From Castor canadensis (taxonomy: Eukaryota > Chordata > Mammalia > Rodentia > Castoridae): a stretch of 64,000 nt of DNA. Both the position numbers and the translations under genes were made by a program. Under the pieces are notes generated by a model. That model saw only the letters and a program-made list of their open reading frames with translations, did not search any database and was not told the origin of the DNA. Positions 46,932 through 57,599 of this stretch are shown here, piece after piece; positions within the stretch are counted from its first letter, which is position 1, and each line of letters starts with the position of its first letter. The stretch covers positions 129,633,583 through 129,697,582 of the forward strand of contig NC_133390.1 in the NCBI RefSeq assembly GCF_047511655.1. Reading direction: 5' to 3'.

Positions 46932-49550
46932 GCTTCTAGGTAGAAAGTACTCAACCTTCATTAGTGACAATCTAATTTTCTTTTGAAGGTCAAATGTAGT
47001 GATAGTGCACATGTAGAAGACAGACTTCAAACTTAAGAAACAGTTACATTTTTGAATGTGATAAATAAATCTCTGACAGATCTGATGATTTTTTGAAACT
47101 ATTTAGAAGCTTTGGACTTAACATTATAAAATAACAAATTTCAAATTCGCTCATCTCCATTTAAATTCTCAAGAGAAAGTAAATAAAGTGACAGATGAAA
47201 CCAACGTGATGAAAGCCTTACATTCTTGGGTAGTTCTCCTTATGTTCAAACTCAATAAAGAGCTGACTTGTCTCTGGAGCTTTTGCCAATAAATAAAAAC
47301 ACTGTTTCTGCTGGCTCCCCCTGTACTAAACTCCCTAGCCATGAATTTTTCAGGGTCCTTTAATTTCATCTTCAAGGATCTGCTCTCCAAACAGCTCACT
47401 GCTCTTATTCTTTCAACTATTCACCTATGTTCAGATCACACCCCGTTGACCCTGGTTTTTCCTGATTTCTCATTCTTTAATGGAATGTCTTCTCATTCTT
47501 TCTTTCCTTGTCTCTAAAATAGAGACAACTGAATATATGCTCAATATATTTCTATCATAGCTCAGATAGGAACGTGAAACTCACTTACTAAAATGTCAGT
47601 TGCCTTAGTGATTCTACTTCTTTACATTTTTACTTCTGTTTCTTTGGAATGTTTCCTCAAAGATTTCAACTCTCTTTTTTTCTCACAATAAGTAAAAGTA
47701 TCTTAACCTTCCCTTTTCCTCCTGACATTGTCCTTGCAACAGTATAGATTCAAATAAATTCCCATTGCTTGTGAGTATGTATTATTGCTATTATTATAAA
47801 GCATTTATAATGTATTAAGTGCATTGAGAGTAAATACTCAATAGACGTATGTCCATTACTCAGGATGAAAAAGATACCAAACATTAGAAAAATTGATGGC
47901 TGTCCTGCATTCCTAATGATCACTCACATTAGTGGCCATTGTGTTCATAATGTAAATGCTTTTTCATGACTATTCGATGCATTTATTCAATAGGTATTTG
48001 TTTAACATCCTATGGAAGTGGGTTGGATGCCAATAGATAGAGACTAAAGCATAGACTGTACCCTTGAGGATTTAACCTAACTATACGTCCATAAATGTAC
48101 AATGACAATTGAGCAGGGCAAAAAGTCATGTTCAGATTTTCCATAAGGCATATCTCTTTGACTTTGGTACATTGAGAATAACTCAATGATCAAATAGCAC
48201 TCACAGGAGTGTTTGAGGATCAAGCAGTTAATATAACTATTAGCTTACAATATTTTCTGACTCACATTAAATATAATTGCTGGCCAAATAATAGGAGACC
48301 TTGAATGTCAGTCTGAAGATCTTGGCTCATGATGAGTGTTCAAAGGGTTTTCAATAGATAGAATGCATTGAAGGATTCAAAAGTGACAACATTGGATGCA
48401 CATATGAATAAAAGAAATGAAAAAAAACAGTGTGCTCAGAAAAAAAAAGTGACTTAAACTACTGAATAGCTTTTGAATGTGATAGTTAAGGGAGAGAAAG
48501 GTGGGAGATGAGATGGCTGAAGAGAAAAGTTGCCATCAGTTGAAAAGAGGGAATTCTTAGGACACAAGGACATCTTCCGTGCATTCCTCATTAAACCATC
48601 TACCACATGGTTCTCAGCACTGTGTGCTCAACACGTCTGGCTGATTATGACTAAGGCTATGAATCAATGTTCTCTAATGAGGTGTATTATACATATGACA
48701 TTAATGGATCATGTGCATCAAAAGTGATTACAACAGTGTTCACCCAGCAGAATTAGCATGGTCTTTTTGGTCCTTAGAGAAAAGTCAGGTATTAATTTTC
48801 AAAAGCAAAACATGCTTCTGACAATGGTTCCTGGATGGGTATTGAAAGCCATTTGTTTTGTGACTGAGAAAATCTTGTCTCCAGAGTAATAGAATTGTGC
48901 TGTCAGATTCATGTTCTTTAAATGAATATATGCTTTATTATGGAAATTTCACATCTAGGCTTAAAATACAATAGGGAAAGGATCACAGCAGCTTCTAAAC
49001 ATGGAGACCTGGGCCTAACCAGCCATCTAAATTCAATAACCATTAGTTCAACTTTCTTTGCTTTATTCTATATTTACCATATGCAAAGAAGTGTTTGGGG
49101 AAGTGGAGAAGTAAGATATAAAGCATAAACTCTGTGTGGGACTAGATCATAGTTTAATTTGAACAGACAATTGCAATAAAGCAAAAGCCAATCCTAGCAG
49201 AAGTATGCATAAGAGATTTGTGATCAAGGGGAGTATGGGGAAACGTTAAGGGTATTAAAATGAGAGTGAAAACAATTTGAGTTATAGTTGAGAAGAATCA
49301 TGTTGGCAGCAATGTGGAAAGTGGATTGAACAAAACCAATATGAAAGGCTGGGGTATGTAACATATGATTGTAAAATTCCCAGTGAAGAAAAACCTAGAA
49401 CCCTAAGTCAGCAGTGTAAAGTACAGAGAGAAGGAAATGAATGTCAAAGGAGTTCGGAGTAGAGAAGAATATGAAAGTAGTGACCTGTGGAGCGAGTGAT
49501 ACTGGGGGCATTTTTGTGTACCCAGTGACTGTTGAGTGGAGAGTTAGACC
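46932..49550. other. Stretch without recognisable gene
   Basis: Contains the L2 relic at 47975-48130. 47160-47350 carries closely spaced AATAAA signals (CTCAATAAAGAGCTGACTTG near 47250 and GCCAATAAATAAAAAC near 47285), a pattern that may derive from an LTR. No gene recognised. Confidence 0.4.
47975..48130 (-). mobile_element. L2 LINE 3'-end relic
   Basis: GATGCATTTATTCAATAGGT, ATTTGTTTAACATCCTATGG, GGATGCCAATAGATAGAGAC, TGTACCCTTGAGGATTTAAC and AATGACAATTGAGCAGGGCA follow the reversed L2 3'-end order. Confidence 0.45.
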
Positions 49551-49554
49551 TTAG

Positions 49555-49765
49555 CAGAGGTGGGGTGGCATGATAGGTATGTTTGTCTTCTTCTTAAGTG
49601 TGAATCCTGACCTCTCACTTGGGTCTATGGGAAGTCATTGTACCTCTCTTGTACTTACCTCATTGTGTTATAGGAGGATTTAGTGATTCAAAAATATAAA
49701 AGTGCTTAGAACAGTGTGTGGCACACAGGAAGCTCAATTCGAGTCCTGGCAATCATTATTGTACT
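49555..49765 (+). mobile_element. MIR SINE relic
   Basis: AGTGTGAATCCTGACCTCTC, ACTTGGGTCTATGGGAAGTC, CTCTTGTACTTACCTCATTG, TAGGAGGATTTAGTGATTCA and AGTGCTTAGAACAGTGTGTG match MIR nearly to its 3' end (…GCGCTTAGAACAGTGCCTGGCACATAG…). Confidence 0.6.
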
Positions 49766-49769
49766 CCAG

Positions 49770-51185
49770 CACCCAGCTACTCAGGTTCTGAAAGTATTGA
49801 GATTCAGTTCTGAGAATTTCCAGGTGAGGTACATCTTGTACCTCGTAAATTTGAATAATAATTTCCTGCCAAAAGGAAAGTGGACCCTGGAGAGAGGCTG
49901 GCACTTTTCATGGTTCTAAATACCCCAACCTTGCTCCCACTCACCAGAACTTCTTCCTCCCTTTTAATTAAGGCCTTGTTGGCATCATTCCAAAAAGTCC
50001 TTCATGTTTAATCTGTGACTCACAGTCCAACCATTTGAAGGGTACAAACATTTCCTTTGTAGGAAGAAGCAGATGCTCTGGCGAAAAACAAGTAGGGGGA
50101 AGTAAAGCAGGGAGTCTCATAAATGTGGAGGGAATTGGGGCTAAAGAAATCACAAGTTTTCATAGACATGTTAGCTTGTACAAGTCCCTTATTTTTCATG
50201 GCACCATAATCATCAGAGTCCTTTGTCTCTATGGGAAAAAAAGCCAGCCACAGTTGTGTTAGTTACCATCCCTGGGGTACTAGTCTGGCATCAGAAACTA
50301 TGCAGGGCAGGACAGGTTTCTCTCCAGGTAGCAATAAAAGAGTTATCAACTCATCCTGGTACTCCTCTGGGACCCAAAAAGAAAAGAAAAAAAAATGTCT
50401 AAGTCTGGCACCTAGGCAATTTCTTGAGTGAGTTGTCATGGCAACAGGACATAGCAACTGTTTTCAGGATTCAGGGGCCTTGGCAATTCTCTCGAGCTTC
50501 TCTGTCTCAGCTTCTATGTATGCACAGACATATGGATACCAGAACTGGTGCCAGCATGAAGGGGGAGATTTGAAATTCACTCCAGGACTCCTCTTGGTTA
50601 CACAGGACCTCAGCTGACCTCACAGAATTTAGCTTGCTCAGTTCTGCTGCTGGCAGCCTGACCCATCTGGTTCCATGCTGGCTGGAACACAGTTGCTGCA
50701 GCTGTAAAGTGAAGGGATTGGTCTCAGCAATCCCAAAGGTTAATGCCAGCTCCAGAATGCAACCAAGCTTGTCAGTATGATAAAATTTGCTTCCAGATCG
50801 TCACAGTTGATCTTGAACATACTGTGAGATAAAGTAAAAGTCATTCCCGTTAGGAGCATTATTACTATCACTGATTATTCTTGATCAAGGCTTTACTGTT
50901 ATTCAAAGAAAGAATTTAACTTAGTGTGTGTAATGTACATGCTTAAGAAGGCAAGAGAGTGTGTGTGCATATATGTATGTGTGCACTCACAGAACCTTTA
51001 ATATAAGGGTCTGAGTGTGACTAGCCTTTGTAAAAACTGAAATTAAAAACACCAAATTAAGATCTCAGAGAGAGTAGATAGGCACTCCAGTATTCATATA
51101 TTTTCATTCACGTATTCATTATTTCAATTATGTGATCTATGTCTATGTGGCAGGTAACCACCTGGATTAGTTATATATACATGTG
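49770..51185. other. Stretch without recognisable gene
   Basis: Slightly less AT-rich at 50440-50760. Short open frames on both strands match nothing I know. A GA-rich run (50380-50397) and a TG/TA-rich run (50960-50990) are present. Confidence 0.4.
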
Positions 51186-51189
51186 CCTG

Positions 51190-51258
51190 TTTCTCTCTGT
51201 GTGTCTGTGGGTATATGTGTGTGTCTGGGTATATGTGGGTATATATGTGTGTGCCCTA
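51190..51258. repeat. TG-rich imperfect microsatellite
   Basis: TCTCTGTGTGTCTGTGGGTA, then TATGTGTGTGTCTGGGTATA, then TGTGGGTATATATGTGTGTG: a mosaic of TG and GTATA units. Confidence 0.8.
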
Positions 51259-51291
51259 CCAGGCACCAGCTTGATTGCGAGTTCTGTTCCT

Positions 51292-51321
51292 CTGAGAATT
51301 AAGGAAAGGCTTAATTCTCAG
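51292..51321. repeat. Perfect 12-bp inverted repeat with 6-base loop
   Basis: CTGAGAATTAAG (51292-51303), loop GAAAGG, CTTAATTCTCAG (51310-51321). There is no mismatch in the stem. It is too short for a microRNA precursor on its own. Function unknown. Confidence 0.9.
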
Positions 51322-51703
51322 TGATTGTATCTACCCTGCACACAATTTTATTCTTAGCACTTTGGATAGTACTGGACAAAGGTGATTAATAAATATTTGG
51401 GGGAAAATGAATTAATGGGTTGGATGGGTGAAATACTTTGGGCTTACTTAAATTTCTTTATATCTATTAAAAAATACCTCTTGATGAAGAACACATTAAA
51501 TGTTCCAATCATCTGCTGCTGTGGAATAAGTATCCCTAAAACAATGGCAAAAAAAATTTTTAATTTTATGCTCATAGATTGTGCAAATTAGGACACTCCA
51601 AAAGAGCAGAATGAAGATGGCTTATCTCCACTCCATAGTGATAGAATGACTTGATAAGCTGAGGGTGAATCTCTGCAGATCTGTGGCTGCTAGATACACT
51701 TTT

Positions 51704-52004
51704 TTTTTCTTTTATTCATATGTGCATACAACGTTTGGGTCATTTCAGCCCCCACCCCCTCCTTTACCCCCCTACCCCCTCGCTATCAGGCAGAAACTAT
51801 TTTGCCCTTATCTCTAATTTTGTTGAAGAGAGAGTATAAGCAATAACAGGAAGGAACAAGGGTTTTTGCTAGTTGAGATAAGGATAGCTATATAGGGAGT
51901 TGACTCGCATTGCTTTCCTGTATATGTGTGTTACCTTCTAAATTAATTCTTCTCGAACTAACCTTTTGTCTAGTTTCTGGTCCCCTTCTCCTATTGGCAT
52001 CTGT
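51704..52004 (-). mobile_element. 5'-truncated L1 3' end with target-site duplications
   Basis: The minus strand reads L1 3'UTR (GCAATGCGAGTCAACTCCCT, ATAGCTATCCTTATCTCAAC, TTAGAGATAAGGGCAAAATA, G-rich tract, GAAATGACCCAAACGTTGTA, ATGAATAAAAGAAAAAAAA). About 300 bp is retained, with no ORF2. GCTAGATACACTTT is duplicated at 51689-51702 and 52005-52018, marking a clean target-primed insertion. Confidence 0.93.
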
Positions 52005-52471
52005 GCTAGATACACTTTTAACATGCCTCCATCACTCCTCCTCAGTGTGTGGTCTTGGGGATTTGCTGAGAAAGACGGGTTTATCAGGGGCTGTGGACCA
52101 GAACTACCAAATGGCCTAAGTATCTCTCAGATTGGAACATCTAGATGGGGTTCCAAAAGATCAAAACAGAAGGTGCATAACTTCTTTTGGACCTAAACTC
52201 AAAGATACAAGGGTGCCTTTCTGCCATATTTCACTAGTTATTAGAAAGTCTTCTATTTTGTCTCCTTCCAGAACTCTATTATTCATTTTTGCCACTTTTT
52301 CATTTTTCCTGAGGTTTCCTTCTATACTTTTTTATATTATTCCATCTTCTAAGAAAATTCCTTCATCCTATCTTTTACTTTGCTGATCAATGTTTTAGCT
52401 TTGAGCTTTCCGGTATTTATACTATCTATTGAATATTTTATCTTTTGATTTTATCTACTAAGAATTTGATA

Positions 52472-52857
52472 GCATTTGTTGCCCTTAATGCAGAGAAACT
52501 AAAGCAGATACCTTAAAAGCAACTGAGGCCAATAGGAAAAGGAGACCAGGAACTAGAGAAAAGGTTAGATCAAAAAGAATTAACCTAGAAGGTAACACAC
52601 ACAGGAAATTAATGTGAGTCAACTCCCTGTATAGCTATCCTTATCTCAACCAGCAAAAACACTTGTTCCCTCCTATTATTGCTTATACTCTCTCTACAAC
52701 AAAATTAGAGATAAGGGCAAAATAGTTTCTGCCGGGTATTGAGGGGGTGGGGGGGAGAGGGAGGGGGCAGAGTGGGTGGTAAGGGAGGGGGTGGGGGCAG
52801 GAGGGAGAAATGACCCAAGCCTTGTATGCACATATGAATAATAAAAGAATAAAAAAA
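52472..52857 (+). mobile_element. 5'-truncated L1 3' end with target-site duplications
   Basis: Same 3'UTR family as the copy at 51704-52004 but on the opposite strand: TGAGTCAACTCCCTGTATAG, ACAAAATTAGAGATAAGGGC, G-rich tract (52740-52800), GAAATGACCCAAGCCTTGTA, then AATAATAAAAGAATAAAAAA. Flanks AAGAATTTGATA occur at 52460-52471 and 52858-52869. Confidence 0.93.
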
Positions 52858-53422
52858 AAGAATTTGATACCAAAATATTTCTACTTATTTCTAATTTAAG
52901 ACATCTTTTCCTGGCTTCATATTGACAATACTGTACTTATTTTAAATAGTGATCTATTTGACTTTTCTTTTTTGTAAATTATTTGTAACCTTCAGGAATC
53001 TAGTCATTTTTGCCTGGGACACCAGCTCTGTGATAACACATATTGTGGCAGGTTAAATGCCTGGCCTCAGTCTGTATGGCCAGGGACCAGTCTGAAGGAC
53101 TGGGGTTGTTCTTCCTCTATCATTCTTACAGGCAGCCCTGCCTCTCAGGAGATCACTTGAAATTTTTAGAGGAAATAAAAGTACTGTGAAGAGTTATTTT
53201 CCATAGTTGTAATCTACCATTCCTGGAGTTCAGAGGAAAGGGACTAAATTACTGAATGTATAGAAGTTGTTTTTATCAATCCTTCACCTTATTCTATTCA
53301 TCCTTTCCTGTTGCTTTCACGCTGACCACCAATACCAGCAGCATGACCATTAGAATTTCTGTAGAAAAGGTCAACAAATGTCTTCTGAAATTCCTAATCA
53401 CAATGCCTCAAGTCCCTGGCCC

Positions 53423-53459
53423 ATACACACAAACACACACACACACACATGCACACATA
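53423..53459. repeat. (AC)n microsatellite
   Basis: Eight or nine uninterrupted AC units at 53433-53449 within a longer imperfect AC/CAT tract. Confidence 0.9.
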
Positions 53460-53949
53460 CCAGGGCATAATGATGGCCTCACATTTCCTCCATCACTATC
53501 TGATCCTTTTATTTCCTTAATTTCTACAGGGTTGATTTTTTAGGAGAAGACCAGCAACTTGTGCTAATTTTTCATCTCACCTGGAATGTAAAGCTCCTCC
53601 ACTGATTTTTCTAATTAAATATATTTTATGAAGTGATTTACAAAAGATAGGGATGACAAAATGCTCATTTTTTTCTGAATGCTCCAATCATAAATTTCTC
53701 TAATGATATGCTCATAGGGTATACCTATTGCAATGAAGCTTTTACTGGAATTCTACTCCAGATATAATAATCAAGATTATAATTATAATCATCATCATTC
53801 TAGCTATTATTTAAAATGTCAAATTTATTCAGGATTCCTATGCGCCATGTTTGATAATAATCACTTTATATATATAATCATTTGTAATTTAAGGCATATG
53901 GATAGATTCTTTAGTAAGGTCATATGCAAAGCTTCAGAATACAACAGTA

Positions 53950-53976
53950 TAAAATAAAATAAAATAAAATAAAAAT
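53950..53976. repeat. (AAAAT)n microsatellite
   Basis: Five pentanucleotide units, AAAATAAAATAAAATAAAAT and onward, without interruption. Confidence 0.9.
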
Positions 53977-54167
53977 GAACTAAGGAACCCAATTCTTTAT
54001 TCCAGTCTCTCAAAAGACATGCATAGAAACCTCTGGTGTCTCCCTTTTCATATTCTCGGTCTTAGCCTCCCCACATTCTCCAGACTGTCATTCTACACTC
54101 ATATTTCTCACCTAGCTTAGATTAAAAAGAAACATTTACTGCCTTCACTTCTTTTTGAAGTCTTTCC

Positions 54168-54258
54168 TGACTGGAGATGTAGCTCAAGCGGTAGAGCTCT
54201 TTCTTTGCAAGCATGAAGCACCAAGTTCAAACCCTAGTCCCTCCAAAAAAAAAAAAAT
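54168..54258 (+). mobile_element. ID-type SINE with target-site duplications
   Basis: TGACTGGAGATGTAGCTCAA, GCGGTAGAGCTCTTTCTTTG, CAAGCATGAAGCACCAAGTT, CAAACCCTAGTCCCTCC, then A13. The flanks TTTGAAGTCTTTCC (54154-54167) and TTTGAAGCCCTTTC (54263-54276) are a slightly diverged duplication. A and B boxes are readable. Confidence 0.85.
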
Positions 54259-54477
54259 CACCTTTGAAGCCCTTTCAATCTTCCTCCTTAGTCTTATTTC
54301 CAGGGTTTTTTTTTTTTGGCTTACTTTGTATCACAAAAAATTTATCAGCAAAAATGAATTTTGTAAAGGACACTGAGACTGGAAAGCCAGTCCAGCAAGT
54401 GAAGCATGCCATCTGGTAGACTGGAAAGGGAGAAGCAACTCTGAGCATTTTCTAATTAATTGCTTTTCCTATCACAT

Positions 54478-54600
54478 ACATATGAACTCATTTAGTTCTC
54501 TCGACAATACTATTAGGTATCAGAACTGTATTTTTTTGTAAAGACAGAAAGTTTCACAGAAGTTAACTTGCTTGCCCATCATTGCCAGGGGTTTCTCAAA
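54478..54600 (-). mobile_element. MIR SINE relic
   Basis: GAACTCATTTAGTTCTCTCG, ACAATACTATTAGGTATCAG, then AAGACAGAAAGTTTCACAGA and AGTTAACTTGCTTGCCCATC follow the reversed MIR core (ATTTAATCCTCACAACAACC ... AGGTTAAGTAACTTGCCCAAGG). Confidence 0.55.
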
Positions 54601-55699
54601 AGTGAAGAAACACGAATTTATGTAGTGAGAACATACCATCTCACATTGATTCCCTATAAAGAGACGTGTCAAAATAGGGCATAAAGGTCCAGACTTTCAA
54701 ATAGACCCTGCTCTCCATCTGAAAGACTGCTAGTCAAAGGAGACAATGTGTTTAAAAGAACCTGTCTGAACACTTTGCTTTAGCTTCTGCTTACTCAGTA
54801 ACATCTCCATTCCCATGAAGTTCTGTACCCAAGGCCATCACTAACATCCTAGTCTATGTGACTATATACATAAACATATGACAGCTCTTAGTACCCATTG
54901 GTAACCACTGGCAAGGCTAGACTACCTCTGCACTGAAGTATTTATCAGGGAATTTTAATACATTAGATTAATCAATAATAAACTACCTAAGATGTTTGTT
55001 ATAAAAGACTACACTTCAAATATGCTAACATGTATTACTAAACATGATTAAGTCATCCAACCGAAGCAGCATGTCTCAGAATCCATGTCCGTGAACTCAC
55101 TTTTCAGGTGTCCTGAAAAGTCTAGAGCCATTCAAGAGATACCCCTAGAAGTGTCAACAATTACCCTACCTGCAGAAATCTTACTCAGTTGGTGAACTGA
55201 AGAATCTAAAGAAAAAAGATGATGAGGAGGAAATTGCTAAGATATGATTCTTTATTTCTGCTTATTGACTAAATCTTTTGCTATTAACAAAAAAGAATCA
55301 AAAATTTGGACAATATCCAAGTGAATATTTTATTTTCCCTTATAAACAATTCCAGGCAGTGTGTGCCAGAAATAAGCTAGCTATATTTTCGTTTCCATCA
55401 TGAAATATAGGAAGAATTGAAAGCACTCAATTCAAGTGTTCAGAGTCAACAAATCTGTAAAAAGTCCAAATGGCAAGTTATTTCTTTTTTACCCTGTAAT
55501 ATTTCTGATAAAAAAATAATTGATTTCTTGATTGTCAACAAATAGGTAATGAATGAATCAAAGAATAAATAAACTTTATGTTTCTGTTGTGTTTTGCATT
55601 TTGCAATGTGCATTTACTTGCATAATACACTTAAGAAATGATAAGAATCTGTGTTGCGACTACTTTATAAATTAAAAAGCCAAAGGCACACACAAAATA

Positions 55700-55880
55700 G
55701 GGTACAGGGAAAAACAAGGGCTTTGGAGCTAACTAGGTCAATCTTGAATTCTAGTTGTATATCCATGTGTGTTTGAACATTACCCTCCAGGCTCTATCAA
55801 CTCATCAATCAAATGGCAATAAAAATCTCTAATTTTGGAGTCACTGTAAAGTTTAAGGCAAGTAACAGCACACATCCAAT
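55700..55880 (+). mobile_element. MIR SINE relic
   Basis: AACAAGGGCTTTGGAGCTAA, CTAGGTCAATCTTGAATTCT, CAACTCATCAATCAAATGGC, AATAAAAATCTCTAATTTTG and GTCACTGTAAAGTTTAAGGC fit the MIR order from its tRNA-derived head. Confidence 0.5.
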
Positions 55881-56922
55881 AAACCTTCCTCTCCCTACAC
55901 CACCTTTGCTAAGGGAAATCTCAATGTTAGGAAGATGCTCCTTTGCAAACTTTGCTCAATAACTATTTTTGCTGTTAGATACAACTTCTTAAAATCTGCT
56001 AAGCTTGAAAATTATTCAGTAGTCAGATGGATACTGTCTATTAATTTTCCTGGTTGAGGTGACTTTTCACTCTCACTTCCCAAGTCCTATTCCATCCTAC
56101 ATTGCTGCACTTCATCACATGACAGTGATGGCAAAAGCAAGGTTCAGCAATGCTGATTTATTTAAGGTTTTGACAGTAAGCTCATCTTAGATTTTTTTTT
56201 GTGTGCTATTCTTCAAAATATTGCATTAAAATCTTGTTGACCTTAATGACTGGATTTTTTTGGCACTTTCTTTAGTCTCACCCTAATCCTAGCCTTGCCT
56301 CTGTACTTCTTTTCCCTAAATCTAGCTCAATTCAGTAGTAGGAGACTGTTTAAAGAACAAGTGACACACTGCCATTGTGCCTTGTCTCCCTTTTCTATGA
56401 AACTGTAAACATTAGGCAGAACATTGGGCTGTTAAGCCTAAAGTGCAAATTGTGAAGATTTGAATCAGTTTATTTGCAGGTGTTTCTTTGATTTGGCATT
56501 TTGTCTTTATTTTTGTAGTAAACTGTGGGCAATCTGAATTAGTGGTGAGGAGAGGCAGTGAGCATACTCCCTTCCCCTAATTCTGATGTCTGATGTCATC
56601 CAATCCCTTCTCAGTGGTGGAACTGACAAGAGCAACAGACCAGTGCAACAGCTTCTCATCTCTCCTTACTACATTGCATGTTGACCTTGCTTACTAATGG
56701 TGTAGTATATATTTGAAAAATGTTAGAGGGGTAGATTTCTAATGTTCTCCCTAAACAAACAAAAGACAAGTAAGTTGGTGGGGTAATGAATATGTTAATT
56801 AGCTTAATTGAGTCTTTCTACAATGTGTAACTGGATGAAATCATCATATATCATATAATACCCCACAAATATACACAGTTGTTTTCTGTCAGTTGAAAAC
56901 ATTTTAATACTTAATTTAAATC

Positions 56923-57005
56923 TAGGGCTGGGAATATAGTTCAGTGGTAAAGCACTTGCCTAGCATGCATGAGGCACTGGGTTAAGTCCCCATCCCACCT
57001 CCACA
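56923..57005 (+). mobile_element. ID-type tRNA-derived SINE
   Basis: TAGGGCTGGGAATATAGTTC, AGTGGTAAAGCACTTGCCTA, GCATGCATGAGGCACTGGGT, TAAGTCCCCATCCCACCTCC. A near-consensus ID unit with a short CACACACAAAA end. Confidence 0.85.
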
Positions 57006-57449
57006 CACAAAATTGCTCCTCACCCTTTCTACAGGGTGGCAAATACTTCCTCAAGGCAGTGAATATTGAGTTCTCAGGGTTATTGGGAGCCCCAGGCATC
57101 CTTTTCTCCATTTTCCCAAGTGTACCAGCTCAAAAAAAAACCACACCATCCAAGTAAGGAGGAACCAGAGGACACAGCCAGAGCAGAGCCTTGTTGTTCC
57201 TTGCCCAGCATTAGCTCAGCTGGAGTCAGAGTGAGATGTGTCTGTGGTTGGGTTTGCAGCAAGTCAGTGCATTGGTTGACAAAAAATAAATCCTTGGCTT
57301 AACACTAATAACAGCCCTCATTTTGATGAGAGCCTTAAAATGAGAAACCAAAATTGACTCAGTAAAGGAAGAAAATGAACAGTGTGACCAGCAAGAATAA
57401 TTCAGCTTAACACTTCCCAATATATAGTCTATATAGGAAGCTAACAATA

Positions 57450-57560
57450 ATTGATATTTATTATCTGCTTGCAAGGAACCTCATGCTGTTCTTAGTGCTT
57501 TTGTTTTATTAAACTATTGCAACAATCTTATAAGATAGTCACTATCTTTACTTGCTAGGT
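57450..57560 (-). mobile_element. MIR-like relic
   Basis: GATATTTATTATCTGCTTGC, TGCTGTTCTTAGTGCTTTTG, TATTAAACTATTGCAACAAT and TTATAAGATAGTCACTATCT follow the reversed 3' half of MIR. Confidence 0.45.
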
Positions 57561-57599
57561 CATTCTGGTAGGTCATGATCTCTGGCAGATTCTAGAATA

